A stretch of DNA of 64,000 bases. It comes from Muricea muricata. Lineage: Eukaryota; Cnidaria; Anthozoa; Malacalcyonacea; Plexauridae. How positions within the stretch are numbered: position 1 is the stretch's first letter; each line of letters begins with the position of its first letter. Below are positions 48,566-61,258 of this stretch, piece by piece. Position numbers and translations under genes: made by a program. The notes beneath the pieces are model-generated. The model was not told where the DNA came from, did not search any database, and saw only the letters and a program-made list of their open reading frames with translations. The stretch spans positions 33,509,997-33,573,996 of the forward strand of contig OY979717.1 in assembly GCA_963855995.1 (NCBI GenBank), written 5' to 3'.

Positions 48566-48752
48566 CATGTCCGGACACAGGCAAAATATCCATTTTTCAG
48601 TATTTTAGGGGGTATTTAAAAAAAGTTCTTTGGGCAATGTAAAAGTGGAGGTTTTCAGGCCAAATTTGGTCAGTAACTCTAATTTTCTATTGTGATCAAA
48701 ATAACGATGGTTTGGTTACTATTTGAGACATCGGGAAATTTGAGAAACTTTG
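48566..48752 (+). repeat. Monomer m11 (reference)
   Basis: Diagnostic: AAAATATCC (dyad lost), TATTTAAAAAAAGTTC, TTTGGGCAATG, CTATTGTGATC and GAAACTTTG at the end. An older form has CTATTGTGGTC. Confidence 0.87.
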
Positions 48753-48939
48753 CATGTCCGGACACAGGCAAAATATCAATTTTTCAGTATTTAAGAGGGT
48801 TTTTAAAAAAAGTGTTTTAGGCAATGTAAAAGTGGAGGTTTTATGGCCAAATTTCGTCAGGAACTCTAATTTGGTATTCTGATCAAAATAAGGATGGTTT
48901 GGTTACTATTTGAGACATCCAGAAATTTGAGAAATTTTG
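48753..48939 (+). repeat. Monomer m12 (reference)
   Basis: Diagnostic: AAAATATCAAT or AAAATATCCAT (dyad lost), TATTTAAGAGGG, TTTTTAAAAAAAGTG and CATCCAG. The AAAATATCAAT form is shared with the units at 48,940 and 58,829. Confidence 0.87.
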
Positions 48940-51182
48940 CATGTCCGGACACAGGCAAAATGGCCATTTTTCAGTATTTTAGCGGGTATTTCAAAAAAGT
49001 GCTTTAGGCAATGTAAAAGTGGAGGTTTTATGGCCAAATTTTGTCAAAAACTCTACTTTGGTATTCTGATCAAAATAAGGATGGTTTGGTTACTATTTGA
49101 GACATCAAGAAATTTGAGAAATTTTGCATGTCCGGACACAAGCAAAATGGCCATTTTTTAGTATTTTAGGGGGTATTTCAAAAAAGTGCTTTAGGAAATG
49201 TAAACGTGGAGGTTTTATGGCCAATTTATGTAAGTAACTCTAATTTGGTATTCTGATAAAAATAAGGATGGTTTGGTTACTATTTGAGACATCAAGAAAT
49301 TTGAGAAATTATGCATGTCTGGACAAAGGCAAAATGGCCATTTTTCAGTATTTTAGGTGGTATTTCAAAAAAGTACTTTAGGCAATGTAAAAGTGGAGGT
49401 TTTATGGCCAAATTTGGTCAGGAACTCTAATTTGGTATTCTGATCAAAATAAGGATGGTTTGGTTACTATGTGAGACATCAAGAAATTTACAAATGTTGT
49501 ATGTCCGGACACTGGCAAAATGGCCATTTTTCAGTATTTTTTGGGGTATTTCAAAAAAGAGCTTTAGGCAATGAAAAAGTGGAGGTTTTATCGCCAAATT
49601 TGGTCAGGAACTCTAATTTGGTATTCTGATTAAAATAAGGATGGTTTGGTTAGTATTTTAGACATTGAGAAATTTGAGAAATTTATCATGTCTGGACACA
49701 GGCAAAATGGCCATTTTTGAGTATTTTTTGGGGTATTTCAAAAAAGAGCAATAGGCAATGTAAAAGTGGAGGTTTTATGGCCAAAATTGGTCAGGAACTC
49801 TAATTAGGTATTCTGATCAAAATAAGGATGGTTTGGTTACTATTTGAGACATCAAGAAAATTGACAAATTTTGCATGTCCGGACACAGGGAAAATGGCCA
49901 TTTTTTAGTATTTTAGGGGGTATTTCAAAAAAGTTCTTTAGGAAATGTAAACGTGGAGGTTTTCAGGCCAAATTTGGTCAGTAACTCTAATTTTCTATTC
50001 TGATCAAAATAACGATGGTTTGGTTACTATTTGAGACATCAAGAAATTTGACAAATTTTGCATGTCCGGACACAGGGAAAATGGCCATTTTTTAGTATTT
50101 TAGGGGGTATTTCAAAAAAGTGCTTTAGGAAATGTAAACGTGGAGGTTTTATGGCCAATTTATGTCAGTAACTCTAATTTTGTATTCTGATCAAAATAAC
50201 GATGGTTTTGTTACTATTTTAGACATCAAGAAATTTTAGAAATTTTAGACGTCCGGACACAGGCAAAATGGCCATTTTTCAGTATTTTAGGGGATATTTC
50301 AAAAAAGAGCTTTAGGCAATGTAAAAGTGGAGGTTTTTTGGCCAAATTTGGTCAGGAACTCTAATTTGGTATTCTGATCAAAATAAGGATGGTTTCGTTA
50401 GTATTTGAGATATGAGAAAATTTGAGAAATTTTGCATGTCCGGACACAGGCAAAATGGCCATTTTTTAGTATTTTAGGAGGTATTTCAAAAAAGTGGTTT
50501 AGGCAATGTAAACGTGGAGGTTTTATTGCCAAATTTCGTCAGGAACTCTAATTTGGTATTCTGATCAAAATAAGGATGGTTTGGTTACTATTTGAGACAT
50601 CAGGAAATTTGAGAAATTTTGAATGTCCGGACACAGGCAAAATGGCCATTTTTTAGTATTTTAGGGGGTATTTCAAAAAAGTGCTTTAGGAAATGTAAAC
50701 GTGGAGGTTTTCAGGCCAAATTTCGTCAAAAACTCTACTTTGGTATTCTGATATAAATAACGATGGTTTGGTTACTATTTGAGACATCAAGAAATTTGAC
50801 AAATTTTGCATGTCCGGACACAGGCAAAATATCCATTTTTCAGTATTTTAGGGGGTATTTAAAAAAAGTTCTTTGGGCAATGTAAAAGTGGAGGTTTTCA
50901 GGCCAAATTTGGTCAGTAACTCTAATTTTCTATTGTGATCAAAATAACGATGGTTTGGTTACTATTTGAGACATCGGGAAATTTGAGAAACTTTGCATGT
51001 CCGGACACAGGCAAAATATCAATTTTTCAGTATTTAAGAGGGTTTTTAAAAAAAGTGTTTTAGGCAATGTAAAAGTGGAGGTTTTATGGCCAAATTTCGT
51101 CAGGAACTCTAATTTTGTATTCTGATCAAAATAAGGATGGTTTGGTTACTATTTGAGACATCCAGAAATTTGAGAAATTTTG
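48940..51182 (+). repeat. Canonical 12-mer HOR (2,243 bp)
   Basis: Complete m1-m12, nearly the same as the unit to its left and sharing its private changes AAGAAAATTGAC (about 49,855) and GAGAAAATTTGAG (about 50,415). Its own changes include ATGTAAGTAAC in m2 and GGTTAGTATTTTAG in m4. Confidence 0.89.
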
Positions 51183-53791
51183 CATGTCCGGACACAGGCA
51201 AAATGGCCATTTTTCAGTATTTTAGCGGGTATTTCAAAAAAGTGCTTTAGGCAATGTAAAAGTGGAGGTTTTATGGCCAAATTTTGTCAAAAACTCTACT
51301 TTGGTATTCTGATCAAAATAAGGATGGTTTGGTTACTATTTGAGACATCAAGAAATTTGAGAAATTTTGCATGTCCGGACACAAGCAAAATGGCCATTTT
51401 TTAGTATTTTAGGGGGTATTTCAAAAAAGTGCTTTAGGAAATGTAAACGTGGAGGTTTTATGGCCAATTTATGTCAGTAACTCTAATTTGGTATTCTGAT
51501 AAAAATAAGGATGGTTTGGTTACTATTTGAGACATCAAGAAATTTGAGAAATTATGCATGTCTGGACAAAGGCAAAATGGCCATTTTTCAGTATTTTAGG
51601 TGGTATTTCAAAAAAGTACTTTAGGCAATGTAAAAGTGGAGGTTTTATGGCCAAATTTGGTCAGGAACTCTAATTTGGTATTCTGATCAAAATAAGGATG
51701 GTTTGGTTACTATGTGAGACATCAAGAAATTTACAAATGTTGTATGTCCGGACACTGGCAAAATTGCCATTTTTCAGTATTTTTTGGGGTATTTCAAAAA
51801 AGAGCTTTAGGCAATGAAAAAGTGGAGGTTTTATCGCCAAATTTGGTCAGGAACTCTAATTTGGTATTCTGATTAAAATAAGGATGGTTTGGTTACTATT
51901 TTAGACATTGAGAAATTTGAGAAAATTATCATGTCTGGACACAGGCAAAATGGCCATTTTTGAGTATTTTTTGGGGTATTTCAAAAAAGAGCAATAGGCA
52001 ATGTAAAAGTGGAGGTTTTATGGCCAAAATTGGTCAGGAACTCTAATTAGGTATTCTGATCAAAATAAGGATGGTTTGGTTACTATTTGAGACATCAAGA
52101 AATTTGACAAATTTTGCATGTCCGGACACAGGGAAAATGGCCATTTTTTAGTATTTTAGGGGGTATTTCAAAAAAGTTCTTTAGGAAATGTAAACGTGGA
52201 GGTTTTCAGGCCAAATTTGGTCAGTAACTCTAGTTTTCTATTCTGATCAAAATAACGATGGTTTGGTTACTATTTGAGACATCAAGAAATTTGACAAATT
52301 TTGCATGTCCGGACACAGGGAAAATGGCCATTTTTTAGTATTTTAGGGGGTATTTCAAAAAAGTGCTTTAGGAAATGTAAACGTGGAGGTTTTATGGCCA
52401 ATTTATGTCAGTAACTCTAATTTTGTATTCTGATCAAAATAACGATGGTTTTGTTACTATTTTAGACATCAAGAAATTTTAGAAATTTTAGACGTCCGGA
52501 CACAGGCAAAATGGCCATTTTTCAGTATTTTAGGGGATATTTCAAAAAAGAGCTTTAGGCAATGTAAAAGTGGAGGTTTTTTGGCCAAATTTGGTCAGGA
52601 ACTCTAATTTGGTATTCTGATCAAAATAAGGATGGTTTCGTTAGTATTTGAGATATGAGGAAATTTGAGAAATTTTGCATGTCCGGACACAGGCAAAATG
52701 GCCATTTTTTAGTATTTTAGGAGGTATTTCAAAAAAGTGGTTTAGGCAATGTAAACGTGGAGGTTTTATTGCCAAATTTCGTCAGGAACTCTAATTTGGT
52801 ATTCTGATCAAAATAAGGATGGTTTGGTTACTATTTGAGACATCAGGAAATTTGAGAAATTTTGAATGTCCGGACACAGGCAAAATGGCCATTTTTTAGT
52901 ATTTTAGGGGGTATTTCAAAAAAGTGCTTTAGGAAATGTAAACGTGGAGGTTTTCAGGCCAAATTTCGTCAAAAACTCTACTTTGGTATTCTGATATAAA
53001 TAACGATGGTTTGGTTACTATTTGAGACATCAAGAAATTTGACAAATTTTGCATGTCCGGACACAGGCAAAATATCCATTTTTCAGTATTTTAGGGGGTA
53101 TTTAAAAAAAGTTCTTTGGGCAATGTAAAAGTGGAGGTTTTCAGGCCAAATTTGGTCAGTAACTCTAATTTTCTATTCTGATCAAAATAAGGATGGTTTT
53201 GTTACTATTTGAGACATCAAGAAATTTGAGAAATTTTGCATGTCCGGACACAGGCAAAATATCCATTTTTCAGTATTTTAGGGGGTACTTAAAAAAAGTT
53301 CTTTGGGCAATGTAAAAGTGGAGGTTTTCAGGCCAAATTTGGTCAGTAACTCTAATTTTCTATTCTGATCAAAATAAGGATGGTTTGGTTACTATTTGAG
53401 ACATCAAGAAATTTGAGAAATTTTGCATGTCCGGACACAGGCAAAATATCCATTTTTCAGTATTTTAGGGGGTATTTAAAAAAAGTTCTTTGGGCAATGT
53501 AAAAGTGGAGGTTTTCAGGCCAAATTTGGTCGGTAACTCTAATTTTCTATTCTGATCAAAATATCGATGGTTTGGTTACTATTTGAGACATCGGGAAATT
53601 TGAGAAACTTCCGGACACAGGAAAATATCCATTTTTCAGTAGTTAAGGGGTTTTTTAAAAAAAGTGTTTTAGGAAATGTAAAAGTGGAGGTTTTATGGCC
53701 AAATTTCGTCAGGAACTCTAATTTTGTATTCTGATCAAAATAAGGATGGTTTTGTTACTATTTGAGACATCCAGAAATTTGAGAAATTTTG
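51183..53791 (+). repeat. 12-mer/C-unit fusion, 14 monomers (2,609 bp)
   Basis: m1-m10 (51183 to 53051), then an m11 whose tail is of C type (CTATTCTGATCAAAATAAGG, 53052), then c2 (53239), c3 (53426) and truncated c4 (53610). The switch lies in m11, in TAATTTTCTATT shared by both types. The same fusion of the same length is at 61,259-63,867. Confidence 0.83.
53610..53791 (+). repeat. Truncated m12-like monomer (c4)
   Basis: Same eight-base loss as at 25776, in a C segment spliced behind m1-m11 of a 12-mer. Confidence 0.85.
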
Positions 53792-56407
53792 CATGTCCGG
53801 ACAGAGGCAAAATGGCCATTTTTCAGTATTTTAGCGGGTATTTCAAAAAAGTGTTTTAGGCAATATAAAAGTGGATCTTTTATGGCCAAATTTCGTCAAA
53901 AACTCTACTTTGGTATTCTGATCAAAATAAGGATGGTTTGGTTACTATTTGAGACATCAAGAAATTTGAGAAATTTTGCATGTCCGGACACAGGCAAACT
54001 GGCCATTTTTTAGTATTTTAGGGGGTATTTAAAAAAAGTTCTTTGGGCAATGTAAAAGTGGAGGTTTTCAGGCCAAATTTGTCAGTAACTCTAATTTTCT
54101 ATTCTGATAAAAATAACGATGGTTTGGTTACTATTTGAAACATCAAGAAATTTGAGAAATTTTGCATGCCCGGACACAGGCAAAATATCCATTTTTCAGT
54201 ATTTTAGGGGGTATTTAAAAAAAGTTCTTTGGGCAATGTAAAAGTGGAGGTTTTCAGGCCAAATTTGGTCAGTAACTCTAATTTTCTATTCTGATCAAAA
54301 TAACGATGGTTTGGTTACTATTTGAGACATCGGGAAATTTGAGAAACTTTGCATATCCGGACACAGGAAAAATATCCATTTTTCAGTATTTAAGGGGTTT
54401 TTTAAAAAAAGTGTTTTAGGCAGTGTAAAAGTGGAGGTTTTATGGCCAAATTTCGTCAGGAACTCTAATTTTGTATTCTGATCAAAATAAGTATGGTTTG
54501 GTTACTATTTGAGACATCCAGAAATTTGAGGGATTTTGCATGTCCGGACACAGGAAAAATGGCCATTTTTCAGTATTTTAGCGGGTATTTCAAAAAAGTA
54601 CTTTAGGCAATGTAAAAGTGGAGGTTTTATGGCCAAATTTGGTCAGGAACTCTAATTTGGTATTCTGATCAAAATAAGGATGGTTTGGTTAGTATGTGAG
54701 ACATCAAGAAATTTACAAATGTTGTATGTCCGGACACTGGCAAAATTGCCATTTTTCAGTATTTTTTGGGGTATTTCAAAAAAGAGCTTTAGGCAATGAA
54801 AAAGTGGAGGTTTTATCGCCAAATTTGGTCAGGAACTCTAATTTGGTATTCTGATTAAAATAAGGATGGTTTGGTTACTATTTTAGACATTGAGAAATTT
54901 GAGAAAATTATCATGTCTGGACACAGGCAAAATGGCCATTTTTGAGTATTTTTTGGGGTATTTCAAAAAAGAGCAATAGGCAATGTAAAAGTGGAGGTTT
55001 TATGGCCAAAATTGGTCAGGAACTCTAATTAGGTATTCTGATCAAAATAAGGATGGTTTGGTTACTATTTGAGACATCAAGAAATTTGACAAATTTTGCA
55101 TGTCCGGACACAGGGAAAATGGCCATTTTTTAGTATTTTAGGGGGTATTTCAAAAAAGTTCTTTAGGAAATGTAAACGTGGAGGTTTTCAGGCCAAATTT
55201 GGTCAGTAACTCTAATTTTCTATTCTGATCAAAATAACGATGGTTTGGTTACTATTTGAGACATCAAGAAATTTGACAAATTTTGCATGTCCGGACACAG
55301 GGAAAATGGCCATTTTTTAGTATTTTAGGGGGTATTTCAAAAAAGTGCTTTAGGAAATGTAAACGTGGAGGTTTTATGGCCAATTTATGTCAGTAACTCT
55401 AATTTTGTATTCTGATCAAAATAACGATGGTTTTGTTACTATTTTAGACATCAAGAAATTTTAGAAATTTTAGACGTCCGGACACAGGCAAAATGGCCAT
55501 TTTTCAGTATTTTAGGGGATATTTCAAAAAAGAGCTTTAGGCAATGTAAAAGTGGAGGTTTTTTGGCCAAATTTGGTCAGGAACTCTAATTTGGTATTCT
55601 GATCAAAATAAGGATGGTTTCGTTAGTATTTGAGATATGAGGAAATTTGAGAAATTTTGCATGTCCGGACACAGGCAAAATGGCCATTTTTTAGTATTTT
55701 AGGAGGTATTTCAAAAAAGTGGTTTAGGCAATGTAAACGTGGAGGTTTTATTGCCAAATTTCGTCAGGAACTCTAATTTGGTATTCTGATCAAAATAAGG
55801 ATGGTTTGGTTACTATTTGAGACATCAGGAAATTTGAGAAATTTTGAATGTCCCGACACAGGCAAAATGGCCATTTTTTAGTATTTTAGGGGGTATTTCA
55901 AAAAAGTGCTTTAGGAAATGTAAACGTGGAGGTTTTCAGGCCAAATTTCGTCAAAAACTCTACTTTGGTATTCTGATATAAATAACGATGGTTTGGTTAC
56001 TATTTGAGACATCAAGAAATTTGACAAATTTTGCATGTCCGGACACAGGCAAAATATCCATTTTTCAGTATTTTAGGGGGTATTTAAAAAAAGTTCTTTG
56101 GGCAATGTAAAAGTGGAGGTTTTCAGGCCAAATTTGGTCAGTAACTCTAATTTTCTATTGTGATCAAAATAACGATGGTTTGGTTACTATTTGAGACATC
56201 GGGAAATTTGAGAAACTTTGCATGTCCGGACACAGGCAAAATATCCATTTTTCAGTATTTAAGAGGGTTTTTAAAAAAAGTGTTTTAGGCAATGTAAAAG
56301 TGGAGGTTTTATGGCCAAATTTCGTCAGGAACTCTAATTTTGTATTCTGATCAAAATAAGGATGGTTTGGTTACTATTTGAGACATCCAGAAATTTAAGA
56401 AATTTTG
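53792..56407 (+). repeat. C-unit/12-mer fusion, 14 monomers (2,616 bp)
   Basis: c5 (53792), c6 (53979), c7 (54165), c8 (54352), then a monomer at 54539 that starts as c9 (ACAGGAAAAATGG, AGCGGG) and from about 54,598 is m3 (AGTACTTTAGG, CAAATGTTG), then m4-m12. The exchange maps to the A6 tract common to both types. Confidence 0.82.
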
Positions 56408-58828
56408 CATGTCCGGACACAGGCAAAATGGCCATTTTTCAGTATTTTAGCGGATATTTCAAAAAAGTGCTTTAGACAATGTAAAAGTGGAGGTTTTATG
56501 GCCAAATTTTGTCAAAAACTCTACTTTGGTATTCTGATCAAAATAAGGATGGTTTGGTTACTATTTGAGACATCAAGAAATTTGAGAAATTTTGCATGTC
56601 CGGACAAAGGCAAACTGGCCATTTTTTAGTATCTTAGGGGGTATTTAAAAAAAGTTCTTTGGGCAATGTAAAAGTGGAGGTTTTATGGCCAAATTTGGTC
56701 AGTAACTCTAATTTTCTATTCTGATCAAAATAAGGATGGTTTTGTTACTATTTGAGACATCAAGAAATTTGAGAAATTTTGCATGTCCGGACACAGGCAA
56801 AATATCCATTTTTCAGTATTTTAGGGGGTACTTAAAAAAAGTTCTTTGGGCAATGTAAAAGTGGAGGTTTTCAGGCCAAATTTGGTCAGTAACTCTAATT
56901 TTCTATTCTGATCAAAATAAGGATGGTTTGGTTACTATTTGAGACATCAAGAAATTTGAGAAATTTTGCATGTCCGGACACAGGCAAAATATCCATTTTT
57001 CAGTATTTTAGGGGGTATTTAAAAAAAGTTCTTTGGGCAATGTAAAAGTGGAGGTTTTCAGGCCAAATTTGGTCGGTAACTCTAATTTTCTATTCTGATC
57101 AAAATATCGATGGTTTGGTTACTATTTGAGACATCGGGAAATTTGAGAAACTTCCGGACACAGGAAAATATCCATTTTTCAGTAGTTAAGGGGTTTTTTA
57201 AAAAAAGTGTTTTAGGAAATGTAAAAGTGGAGGTTTTATGGCCAAATTTCGTCAGGAACTCTAATTTTGTATTCTGATCAAAATAAGGATGGTTTTGTTA
57301 CTATTTGAGACATCCAGAAATTTGAGAAATTTTGCATGTCCGGACAGAGGCAAAATGGCCATTTTTCAGTATTTTAGCGGGTATTTCAAAAAAGTGTTTT
57401 AGGCAATATAAAAGTGGATCTTTTATGGCCAAATTTCGTCAAAAACTCTACTTTGGTATTCTGATCAAAATAAGGATGGTTTGGTTACTATTTGAGACAT
57501 CAAGAAATTTGAGAAATTTTGCATGTCCGGACACAGGCAAACTGGCCATTTTTTAGTATTTTAGGGGGTATTTAAAAAAAGTTCTTTGGGCAATGTAAAA
57601 GTGGAGGTTTTCAGGCCAAATTTGTCAGTAACTCTAATTTTCTATTCTGATAAAAATAACGATGGTTTGGTTACTATTTGAAACATCAAGAAATTTGAGA
57701 AATTTTGCATGCCCGGACACAGGCAAAATATCCATTTTTCAGTATTTTAGGGGGTATTTAAAAAAAGTTCTTTGGGCAATGTAAAAGTGGAGGTTTTCAG
57801 GCCAAATTTGGTCAGTAACTCTAATTTTCTATTCTGATCAAAATAACGATGGTTTGGTTACTATTTGAGACATCGGGAAATTTGAGAAACTTTGCATATC
57901 CGGACACAGGAAAAATATCCATTTTTCAGTATTTAAGGGGTTTTTTAAAAAAAGTGTTTTAGGCAGTGTAAAAGTGGAGGTTTTATGGCCAAATTTCGTC
58001 AGGAACTCTAATTTTGTATTCTGATCAAAATAAGTATGGTTTGGTTACTATTTGAGACATCCAGAAATTTGAGGGATTTTGCATGTCCGGACACAGGAAA
58101 AATGGCCATTTTTCAGTATTTTAGCGGGTATTTCAAAAAAGTGCTTTAGGCAATATAAAAGTGGAGGTTTTAGTGCCAAATTTGGTCAAAAACTCTACTT
58201 TGGTATTCTGATCAAAATAAGGATGGTTTGGTTACTATTTGAGACATCAAGAAATTTGAGAAATTTTGCATGTCCGGACACAGGCAAACTGGCCATTTTT
58301 TAGTATTTTAGGGGGTATTTAAAAAAAGTTCTTTGGGCAATGTAAAAGTGGAGGTTTTCAGGCCAAATTTGTCAGTAACTCTAATTTTCTATTCTGATAA
58401 AAATAACGATGGTTTGGTTACTATTTGAAACATCAAGAAATTTTAGAAATTTTGCATGTCCGGACACGGGCAAAATATCCATTTTTCAGTATTTTAGGGG
58501 GTATTTAAAAAAAGTTCTTTGGGCAATGTAAAAGTGGAGGTTTTCAGGCCAAATTTGGTCAGTAACTCTAATTTTCTATTCTGATCAAAATAACGATGGT
58601 TTGGTTACTATTTGAGACATCGGGAAATTTGAGAAACTTTGCATATCCGGACACAGGCAAAATATCCATTTTTCAGTATTTAAGGGGGTTTTTAAAAAAA
58701 GTGTTTTAGGCAATGTAAAAGTGGAGGTTTTTTGGCCAAATTTGGTCAGGAACTCTAATTTGGTATTCTGATCAAAATAAGGATGGTTTGGTTACTATTT
58801 GAGACATCCAGAAATTTGAGAAATTTTG
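56408..58828 (+). repeat. C unit, 13-mer HOR (2,421 bp), copy 3
   Basis: Matches copy 2 at an offset of exactly 12,132 bp for every m1-like monomer (44276/56408, 45203/57335, 45950/58082, 46697/58829). A visible difference is AAATTTAAGAAATTTTG just before it, at about 56,391. Confidence 0.86.
57153..57334 (+). repeat. Truncated m12-like monomer (c4)
   Basis: Same loss of TTGCATG and one further base as in the other C units. Confidence 0.85.
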
Positions 58829-61258
58829 CATGTCCGGACACAGGCAAAATGGCCATTTTTCAGTATTTTAGCGGGTATTTCAAAAAAGTGCTTTAGGCAA
58901 TGTAAAAGTGGAGGTTTTATGGCCAAATTTTGTCAAAAACTCTACTTTGGTATTCTGATCAAAATAAGGATGGTTTGGTTACTATTTGAGACATCAAGAA
59001 ATTTGAGAAATTTTGCATGTCCGGACACAAGCAAAATGGCCATTTTTTAGTATTTTAGGGGGTATTTCAAAAAAGTGCTTTAGGAAATGTAAACGTGGAG
59101 GTTTTATGGCCAATTTATGTCAGTAACTCTAATTTGGTATTCTGATAAAAATAAGGATGGTTTGGTTACTATTTGAGACATCAAGAAATTTGAGAAATTA
59201 TGCATGTCTGGACAAAGGCAAAATGGCCATTTTTCAGTATTTTAGGTGGTATTTCAAAAAAGTACTTTAGGCAATGTAAAAGTGGAGGTTTTATGGCCAA
59301 ATTTGGTCAGGAACTCTAATTTGGTATTCTGATCAAAATAAGGATGGTTTGGTTACTATGTGAGACATCAAGAAATTTACAAATGTTGTATGTCCGGACA
59401 CTGGCAAAATGGCCATTTTTCAGTATTTTTTGGGGTATTTCAAAAAAGAGCTTTAGGCAATGAAAAAGTGGAGGTTTTATCGCCAAATTTGGTCAGGAAC
59501 TCTAATTTGGTATTCTGATTAAAATAAGGATGGTTTGGTTACTATTTTAGACATTGAGAAATTTGAGAAATTTATCATGTCTGGACACAGGCAAAATGGC
59601 CATTTTTGAGTATTTTTTGGGGTATTTCAAAAAAGAGCAATAGGCAATGTAAAAGTGGAGGTTTTATGGCCAAAATTGGTCAGGAACTCTAATTAGGTAT
59701 TCTGATCAAAATAAGGATGGTTTGGTTACTATTTGAGACATCAAGAAATTTGACAAATTTTGCATGTCCGGACACAGGGAAAATGGCCATTTTTTAGTAT
59801 TTTAGGGGGTATTTCAAAAAAGTTCTTTAGGAAATGTAAACGTGGAGGTTTTCAGGCCAAATTTGGTCAGTAACTCTAATTTTCTATTCTGATCAAAATA
59901 ACGATGGTTTGGTTACTATTTGAGACATCAAGAAATTTGACAAATTTTGCATGTCCGGACACAGGGAAAATGGCCATTTTTTAGTATTTTAGGGGGTATT
60001 TCAAAAAAGTGCTTTAGGAAATGTAAACGTGGAGGTTTTCAGGCCAAATTTGGTCAGTAACTCTAATTTTCTATTCTGATCAAAATAACGATGGTTTGGT
60101 TACTATTTGAGACATCAAGAAATTTGACAAATTTTGCATGTCCGGACACAGGGAAAATGGCCATTTTTTAGTATTTTAGGGGGTATTTCAAAAAAGTGCT
60201 TTAGGAAATGTAAACATGGAGGTTTTATGGCCAATTTATGTCAGTAACTCTAATTTTGTATTCTGATCAAAATAACGATGGTTTTGTTACTATTTTAGAC
60301 ATCAAGAAATTTTAGAAATTTTAGACGTCCGGACACAGGCAAAATGGCCATTTTTCAGTATTTTAGGGGATATTTCAAAAAAGAGCTTTAGGCAATGTAA
60401 AAGTGGAGGTTTTTTGGCCAAATTTGGTCAGGAACTCTAATTTGGTATTCTGATCAAAATAAGGATGGTTTCGTTAGTATTTGAGATATGAGGAAATTTG
60501 AGAAATTTTGCATGTCCGGACACAGGCAAAATGGCCATTTTTTAGTATTTTAGGAGGTATTTCAAAAAAGTGGTTTAGGCAATGTAAACGTGGAGGTTTT
60601 ATTGCCAAATTTCGTCAGGAACTCTAATTTGGTATTCTGATCAAAATAAGGATGGTTTGGTTACTATTTGAGACATCAGGAAATTTGAGAAATTTTGAAT
60701 GTCCGGACACAGGCAAAATGGCCATTTTTTAGTATTTTAGGGGGTATTTCAAAAAAGTGCTTTAGGAAATGTAAACGTGGAGGTTTTCAGGCCAAATTTC
60801 GTCAAAAACTCTACTTTGGTATTCTGATATAAATAACGATGGTTTGGTTACTATTTGAGACATCAAGAAATTTGACAAATTTTGCATGTGCGGACACAGG
60901 CAAAATATCCATTTTTCAGTATTTTAGGGGGTATTTAAAAAAAGTTCTTTGGGCAATGTAAAAGTGGAGGTTTTCAGGCCAAATTTGGTCAGTAACTCTA
61001 ATTTTCTATTGTGATCAAAATAACGATGGTTTGGTTACTATTTGAGACATCGGGAAATTTGAGAAACTTTGCATGTCCGGACACAGGCAAAATATCAATT
61101 TTTCAGTATTTAAGAGGGTTTTTAAAAAAAGTGTTTTAGGCAATGTAAAAGTGGAGGTTTTATGGCCAAATTTCGTCAGGAACTCTAATTTTGTATTCTG
61201 ATCAAAATAAGGATGGTTTGGTTACTATTTGAGACATCCAGAAATTTGAGAAATTTTG
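58829..61258 (+). repeat. 13-monomer variant of the 12-mer (2,430 bp)
   Basis: m1-m6, then a second m6-like monomer at 59950 (GTGCTTTAGG front as in m7, CAGGCCAAATTTGG back as in m6), then m7-m12. Length is 2,243 plus 187. m7 has AAACATGG and m11 starts CATGTGCGG. Confidence 0.84.

Larger units (their letters stand above)
46697..48939 (+). repeat. Canonical 12-mer HOR (2,243 bp), reference copy
   Basis: Used here to define m1-m12. Eleven monomers are 187 bp and m3 is 186 bp. Private changes shared only with the next unit are AAGAAAATTGAC in m5 (about 47,611) and GAGAAAATTTGAG at the end of m8 (about 48,170). Confidence 0.9.
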
